DNA of 64,000 nt from Sanguinoderma infundibulare (Eukaryota; Basidiomycota; Agaricomycetes; Polyporales; Polyporaceae), in NCBI GenBank assembly GCA_032821775.1, contig JAVLRN010000006.1, positions 1,612,001-1,676,000 on the forward strand. The letters are read 5' to 3'. The notes under the pieces were generated by a model. The model searched no databases. It saw only the letters and a list, made by a program, of their open reading frames with translations, and had not been told where the DNA came from. A program made the position numbers and the translations under genes. Position 1 is the stretch's first letter. Each line of letters starts with the position of its first letter. Of this stretch, positions 58,192-64,000 are shown one piece after another.

Positions 58192-60893
58192 ATGACCCTC
58201 AAGGACAGCTCTACGGCCAAGCCCCTTCTCCCGTCGACCACATCCGACGCCGCGTCGTACAAGAAGAGCGAGAGCGGTTGTCGTGCTGGGCTCAAGGCTC
58301 TCTTGCTTGGAATCGGGATCTGGGCCTGCTTGTCTCCAATCAGCCTCGGCTCTCTCCCCGGTTGGATCACCGACGGGCTGGTGCCCGAACGCGACTGGAA
58401 GCCCGAGGCCCAGTGCCCGCAAGCAACTGCCGTCCTCCCGGAGAAGAACGTGCAACTGTGGAACTCTCTGGGTGAGACTTATGAGACAGATGTGTTCAGG
58501 TCGCGCGCAGTGGAATGGCTTGGTGGCGCAGTTCGTGTTCCGTGAGTCTAGATGCTTAGATTGTCGGAAGGCGCGCGTGCTCATTCGAAGGCGAACGTGT
58601 GTTTCGCAGGACCGAGTCGTTTGATAAGATGGGCCCAGTCGGCGAGGACAAGCGTTGGGAGGCGTTCGGTCCCTTCCACGACTACCTGCTCAACGCATTC
58701 CCATTGGTGTGAGTGCTCGTTATTTTATATGCAGGTCGAGGCGGGTCGAACTGTACCTTTGGAGCGAACGCGCAGAGACGCATGGATGTCACACAGTTCG
58801 CGGGTTGTCCTGTGTGCCTTGCGTCTCCTGAATGTTCATAATGCATGAACAAGTGCATATCGTCGCCCAAACCGGTGACCCACCTCGACATGTTCATACA
58901 ATAGTCGCGATGGTTCGGCTCTGACATGCGCCGAAATGTAGTCACTCGTCTCTAGAGCTCACCAAGGTCAACACGTACGGATTGGTGTACGTATGGAAGG
59001 GCTCCGACGCGTCCCTGAAGCCCCTTCTCTTGTTGGCGCATCAAGACGTTGTTCCGGTGAATCCTGACACTGTGGACGAATGGACCCACCCCCCGTACTC
59101 TGGCCACTTCGACGGTCAGTCGCAGTCTATAAGAGATTATCAGTCCTCTGACGAAAGTCTACAGGTGAGCGTATCTGGGGCCGCGGTAGCCACGACGACA
59201 AGAGTGGCTTGATTGGTATCATGTTGGTTGCACACCACGACACACAGGTCCACACGCTAACTTTGTGCAGGTCGTCAATCGAGTCTCTTCTCCAGGCTGG
59301 CTTCCAGCCAACACGCGGTGTTGTGCTTGCGTATGGCTTCGATGAGGAGGTTAGCGGTTTGCATGTGAGTGTCCTGGAATGTGTTGTCCTTGCGTTTTGG
59401 TTATGGTTTTGCTACTTTTCGGTTTACAACACGGGAGTTTTATGCTAACCAAGCAAGTACGATCCAAGCTTTGTGAGAATCAATTAGATAGTTGGTTTAC
59501 GCAGACCAACCGAGGACAATGATTGGCCTTTTGATGCGGGAGCTGTTTTCTTACCGTTACCTCTCATTGCTAACTTCGGAGCTTAGGGTGCGTCTTCGAT
59601 CAGCAAGTACTTGCAGAAGACGTACGGCGAGAACTCGTTCCTTCTTCTTGTTGACGAGGGTGGTAAGCATTCGGTCGTCATCGCAAAGAGGAAGCAATGA
59701 CCCACTCCCACAACAGCAGGATTCGCAATTGAGAACGGGGGCGTCTTCGCCACGCCCGGTATCGCTGAGAAGGGTTACCTCGATGTTCGAGTCGAGGTCA
59801 CCTCGCCTGGCGGCCACTCTAGCGTGCCTCCTGAGCACACGGTACGAATATTTTCTCCATGTTATTCAATATAGATGACCCATTGGACCGCAGACCATCG
59901 GAATCCTTTCGCAACTGCTTGTGCATTATGAAGAAAACCCTTACGAGGCCAAACTTGCTCGCAGTACCCCAATGTACTGGAAGGCGCAATGTCTCGCTGC
60001 CTATGCGCCCGATCTCCCTCACAAGCTCCGCAAGGCAATAAAGCAATCTGTTAAGTCTGACAAGGCGCTCAGGGCGGCCGAAAAGGAGCTGTTTAAGAGC
60101 AAACCCTTCCACGCGCTTGTTGGAACAACTCAGGCAATCGACCTGATCAACGGCGGCGTCAAGACGAATGCGCTCCCTGAGCGGGCCTGGGCGGTTGTCA
60201 ACCATCGGATCGCTACCGACAGGTTCGTTCTTGCCATCATAACGTTTGCCAGGACAACTTGTTGACTTAGGGGACGCAGCTCGGTCGCGGACGTCCAGGC
60301 ACACGACACCAAACTGTTGAAGCACCTCGCTCGGGAGTTCAACCTGTCATATACGGCGTTTGGTACTCAAGTGACCGAAAAAGACGCGGCGGCTTACGGC
60401 ACGCTCACGATCAGCGATGCTTGGGGCGTCGGGCTTGAGCCGGCCCCAATCAGCCCTCTTGACGCACCCGAGTACGCACTGCTGTCCGGGACGATCAAGG
60501 CCACGTACAACGCGCACCGCGGCCTCGCCGGAGATGACAACATCGTCGTCTCCCCAGGGATCATGTCAGGAAATACGGGTGGGTCACATGTTGTCTCCGA
60601 GCGATAGCGGACGAGTGGCTGACGGCGATCCCGGACTGATTGCACAGACACTCGGTGGTATTGGGCGCTCACGGAGCACATCTACCGCTACAACCACCTC
60701 AACTCTTACAACTCCACCGCCTTGGCTAATGGTGTGCACACGATCAACGAATGCAAGTGCTTTTCTCGGAGGGTGCCATTGTCTGAAGCTGACCGAGGGG
60801 TTGAAATTTGCAGTCCTGGAAGCCGATGCTTTCTTTGAGCAGATCAGGTTCTTCACGACCCTGATCCTGAATGCCGATGAGTTCGAGGGGTGA
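58192..60893 (+). CDS. CPS1: Carboxypeptidase S-like M20 metallopeptidase, copy 3
   Basis: Third, more diverged family member, 595 residues from eleven exons (58192-58541, 58610-58708, 58942-59114, 59165-59222, 59271-59364, 59587-59662, 59717-59841, 59894-60222, 60280-60578, 60648-60752, 60814-60893). An N-terminal TM helix (GLKALLLGIGIWACLSPISL) follows a Ser/Lys tail. Motifs: LLAHQDVVPVNP, WGRGSHDDKSGL, YGFDEEVSGLHGAS, LVDEG, GGHSSVPPEHTTIG and HTINE. The metal-binding set AHQD, SHDDK and DEE is complete. It lacks the intron that follows HQ in copies 1 and 2 but has extra introns in the second half. The penultimate intron must use a GC donor. The exon 7 acceptor could be 3 nt further. Confidence 0.9.
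60753..60813 (+). other. GC-AG intron in carboxypeptidase S copy 3
   Basis: CGAAT/gcaagt...gcag/TCCTGG is needed to continue HTINE into FLEADAFFEQIRFF. The nearest GT donor leads to a stop codon. Confidence 0.8.
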
Positions 60894-61230
60894 GGAGAGC
60901 GTGAGGAGCGCGCTGTATTTAGCAACTGTGCCAGTGTAGACGTCCCGGTAGCACAGCCCAGAATGTATTTACATTGCTTGCGCGACGGACAGCCTGCTTG
61001 GATGCTCGAAACTTGTTCCGCTAGGGATGCGAGGGCGGTGGGGTTACGAGGGGGTGTGACGGGTGCCACGTGGGGCGTGACAGGGGCCGGGGTAGCGAAA
61101 TTGGTGTTCCGAAAGGATGAGGGCGAGATTGAGCTGGTTTCCGTCTGCTAATACCCTCTGGCTACCCTCGCCCGCCCCTCGTCACCCGCACTCCGCCCGC
61201 CAGCCGTCCCAGAGCGGCGCCGTCGCATCC
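60894..61230. other. Intergenic, promoter of the Lrg1-like gene
   Basis: 337 bp between two genes on the same strand. The last 100 bases are C/T-rich leader. Nothing else seen. Confidence 0.45.
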
Positions 61231-64000
61231 ATGAGCGGGCCCGACCACCAGAAACAGCAGCTCTCCATCTCCTCAGAGTCCTCTAGCAGCGACTCCGCGA
61301 CCCTCGCCTACATGGCCATGGTTTCTGACCAGGATTCAGACCATGATCTCGACCCTCCCCATACCGCTCAGCCCAACGGCGGCCCCTCCTCTTCGCCCCG
61401 TCCCGACTCTCGTTCTCTGGATCGCCCCGCTGTCCCTGTCAGGGCCGCGACTCTTTCCACCCCGCACGACCTTGATCAGCGAACGCCTCGGGTAGACGAC
61501 CGACCCCATGCTCGCAGCGAGGACCTCAACCACTCCTCCTCCTGGCCCGGAAACGATCCCTCGTTCACCGACCGCGCGCACTCCCAGTCCCCGGCTCCCG
61601 CTCCCCCCTTCATGGCCTCGAGTCGTCCAGGCACGCCTGGCAGCAGCTCCAATCACCACCCTCTCCCCCCATCCTCCTCTGATCATGCAGAATCCTCGCG
61701 GAGCCGGCCTCGGAGCGTCCACTCGGACTCGTCTCTCAATTCTGATCCCTCTACTCCCGGCGGCAGCCAGCCAGGCGGCGGCTCCACGACGACGCACACA
61801 AGCACAAGCGTTGCTTCTACGTAAGTCCCCCTCTCTTGACCAATGTCGCGCACTCGCACCGGGGGACGGAGGCGATGGGACACAGTTACGTACAGCCGTC
61901 AAATTCTGCGGCCCTGAGCTCTCACCATGGCGGAGAGCGGGGCCCAACGGGTTCCGCTTCGTCTTGTGAGCCTTTCCCCCGTCGTCTACCCCCCCGGCGC
62001 GTTGGGGGGTAGCCCGGCCCTCGGTATGCTGGATGATTTTGAATTACGGTGTCTAACCTTGTGGATCGACTAGGCCATGTGCCGCTTGCGGTAAAGCCAT
62101 GCAGGGGGCGTTTGTGCGAGCCCTCGGCGCTGTGTACCACCTTCAATGTTTCAAGTGCATGGTAAGCCGTCGTCGCTGCAGCTCGCTCTGAACCACCGTC
62201 GTACTCACATCCGCGCAGGACTGCGGTACCGTCGTCGCGTCAAAGTTCTTCCCGATTGACGGCCAAGATGGGAAGCAGCACCCGCTTTGTGAACGGGACT
62301 ACTTCCGGCGCCTGAATCTGATCTGCGCGAAGTGTGGGATGGCATTGCGCGGAAGCTACATTACGGCTTGCAGTAAGTTCCCCTTGTCGTTTGGGAGATT
62401 GCGTGGAGTTGGTGAACGTGCATTGCAGACAAGAAATTCCACGTTGAGCACTTCACTTGCTCGATATGTCCGACACTCTTTGGCCCACAAGACTCGTACT
62501 ACGAGCACGAGGGGGACGTGTATTGCCATTTCCACTACTCGACCCGATACGCTACCAAGTGCGTGGGTTGCAATAGCGCAATTCTGAAACAGTTCGTGGA
62601 GATCAACCGGAACTCGCGGGACGAATGTTGGCATCCGGAATGCTACATGATCAACAAGGTACGGTTCCCAACGGCCCCTTGGAACAGTTTCCTCACAGTT
62701 TCCGCATCAGTTCTGGAATGTCAAGGTCTCCACACGTCGACCAACTAGCCTGCCACCCCCGGCAGAAGATGGCGAGCCGGCCCAACCCCCTGAGCCTCCT
62801 CACGTTGAGGAGGAGCGTGCGGAGACGGCACAATCTCTACGAGAGAAACAGATCAGGATGGAGCAACAGGTGTATCGGATATGGACGTGAGTTCGTTTTT
62901 GTTCCCGATGGAGCTTATTTGCCTGACTTTGTTCAGTGTACTGTCCGCATTCGAAGAGTCCAGCGCTGCGTGTATCTCCGACATGCTGCGACAGGTTAGC
63001 AATGGGCAATATTTGGACGCCATCCGGATGGCAGAGAAGTTCATCCTGCACGTCGAAGTGCTCTTTGCGACCATCGACGATTTGGAATACCACTTCGCTC
63101 GGCTGAGGTTGAAAGGTTAAGCATTTTGCCTTTGTCGCTACTCGTCCACGCTAACGACCCAGAATTACGGCAGGCATGTCGCACGTTCGCGAGGCGAGAA
63201 TGCTGTGCCGAAAGACCGTGGATCTCTTTACCCTTCTATCTCATACCCAAGAGACTGGCGCCCGGCGAATGGGCATGACGCAGGAGCTGCTCGCCCTGGT
63301 CACTGGGCTCGCGCACTATCTTAAGATCCTCATTCGTATCGCCCTGACAGGTGCCTTGAAACTCGAGCGGGAACAAGACGTCCGCGAGGCGATCACCAAC
63401 TTCCTGGACAAGCTGCATATGCTCGCCATCCAGGGCAGCAACCCTTCTGCGCGGCGCATCATGAAACGCCCGAATGGCGAGCTGATCCCGCAGAGCGACT
63501 CAGGTAATCTTGGTACCCAGGGTGTCACCTACGGTTTCAAGAGTCTTGCGCCGGAAAACGCTGGTGAAAGTCCGTTCAGCTCTGCCCCCAAGGACCCCCT
63601 CCTCGCCAAAGTCCCTGTTGTCAACCCTCCGTCAGACCTGTGTATCAAGTGCAATCAAACCGTCGAAGAGGATTGCGTACGCCTCGGAACGTACCAGCGG
63701 TGGCACTCCCATTGTCTCGCTTGCCAGACCTGTGGTAAAGCAGCGGCCATGCCAGCGATCAAGGAGAAGGCGGATGACAAGGAAAGGGACTCAACAAAGG
63801 ATGTCTCGCAGCTTGGTCAAGAGAAGGAGCCGAAGGCGAAGCCTTCCACCGCCAGGAGACCCCCGGCAAATGTCGGTTCGTTTGTCTTCGAAGTGGAGAC
63901 GGTGAAGGAGACCACATCGTTCGGTGTCGTACCCACTGCCATCTTCTGCACAGAGCATGGCCATTCTGGTTGTCGTGCAGGGTTCCAGGCGGTCTCACGC
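61231..64000 (+). CDS. LRG1: Lrg1-type LIM / RhoGAP protein, 5' part (truncated by the window end)
   Basis: Rho1 GTPase-activating protein regulating cell-wall synthesis and septation in fungi; the RhoGAP domain itself lies beyond the window. Visible exons: 61231-61820, 61886-62008, 62074-62161, 62219-62372, 62429-62658, 62711-62886, 62937-63115 and 63174 to the end. An N-terminal disordered Ser/Pro region of about 230 residues is followed by LIM1 (CAACGKAMQGAFVRALG, HLQCFKC, DCGTVVASKFFPI), LIM2 (CAKCGMALRGSYITACNKKF, EHFTCSIC, YYEHEGDVYCHFHY) and the Lrg1 signature ILKQFVEINRN with CWHPECYMINKFWNVKV. A helical region follows, then a third LIM (CIKCNQTVEEDCVRLG, WHSHCLACQTCG). Exon 2 was extended to 62008 because only this donor keeps LIM1 in frame. 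Confidence 0.9.

Overview
The window is nuclear DNA of a filamentous basidiomycete, most likely an Agaricomycete of the polypore type. The signs are GC-rich coding sequence, very short introns (mostly 46-90 nt) cutting almost every gene into many exons, a Ubc2-type MAPK adaptor (SAM-RA-SH3-SH3), an F-box-like orphan of the kind these fungi expand, and a chromodomain fused to an HMUDK_hel-like domain. The order Polyporales is a guess. All gene models were spliced by eye; exon phases were checked to add up, and small errors at individual splice sites are possible.

Layout. 0-9 kb: 3' part of a DNAJB6-type chaperone, the Ubc2/Ste50 adaptor (-), and a large disordered protein with two gamma-synergin-like DDFxDF motifs (+). 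9-13 kb: a chromodomain fused to a DNA hypermodification-type helical domain (-), a 1.9 kb gene-poor stretch with hairpins and a TGAA tract, and a small J-domain protein (+). 14-20 kb: OHCU decarboxylase (-) beside a choline-phosphate cytidylyltransferase-like protein that has lost its HxGH motif (+), an F-box-like protein and a Zap1-type zinc-responsive transcription factor. 20-27 kb: two tandem carboxypeptidase S-like M20 peptidases and a coiled-coil protein (-). 28-35 kb: a Trp/Gly-rich membrane-anchored protein, an SLC35F-type transporter (-) and the large U2AF subunit, then a tRNA-like element. 36-44 kb: two tandem amidase-signature genes with the same 14-exon layout. 44-50 kb: COX23 (-) and FIS1 (+) sharing a 227 bp promoter, an M50B-type membrane metallopeptidase (-) and histone H2A (+). 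50-64 kb: an Rgd2-type F-BAR/DEP/RhoGAP protein (-), mitochondrial ribosomal protein mL44 (-), a third carboxypeptidase S (+) and the 5' part of the LIM/RhoGAP protein Lrg1 (+, cut by the window end).

Functional links. There is no secondary-metabolite or defence cluster. The genes are mostly housekeeping: Ras/Rho/MAPK signalling (Ubc2, Rgd2, Lrg1), mitochondrial biogenesis and division (Cox23, Fis1, mL44), vacuolar proteolysis, purine catabolism, splicing and zinc homeostasis. The most unusual items are the HMUDK_hel-chromodomain fusion, the catalytically broken CCT-like protein, and the carboxypeptidase S family, which shows a 120-residue insertion, an intron turned into exon, and four GC-AG introns.
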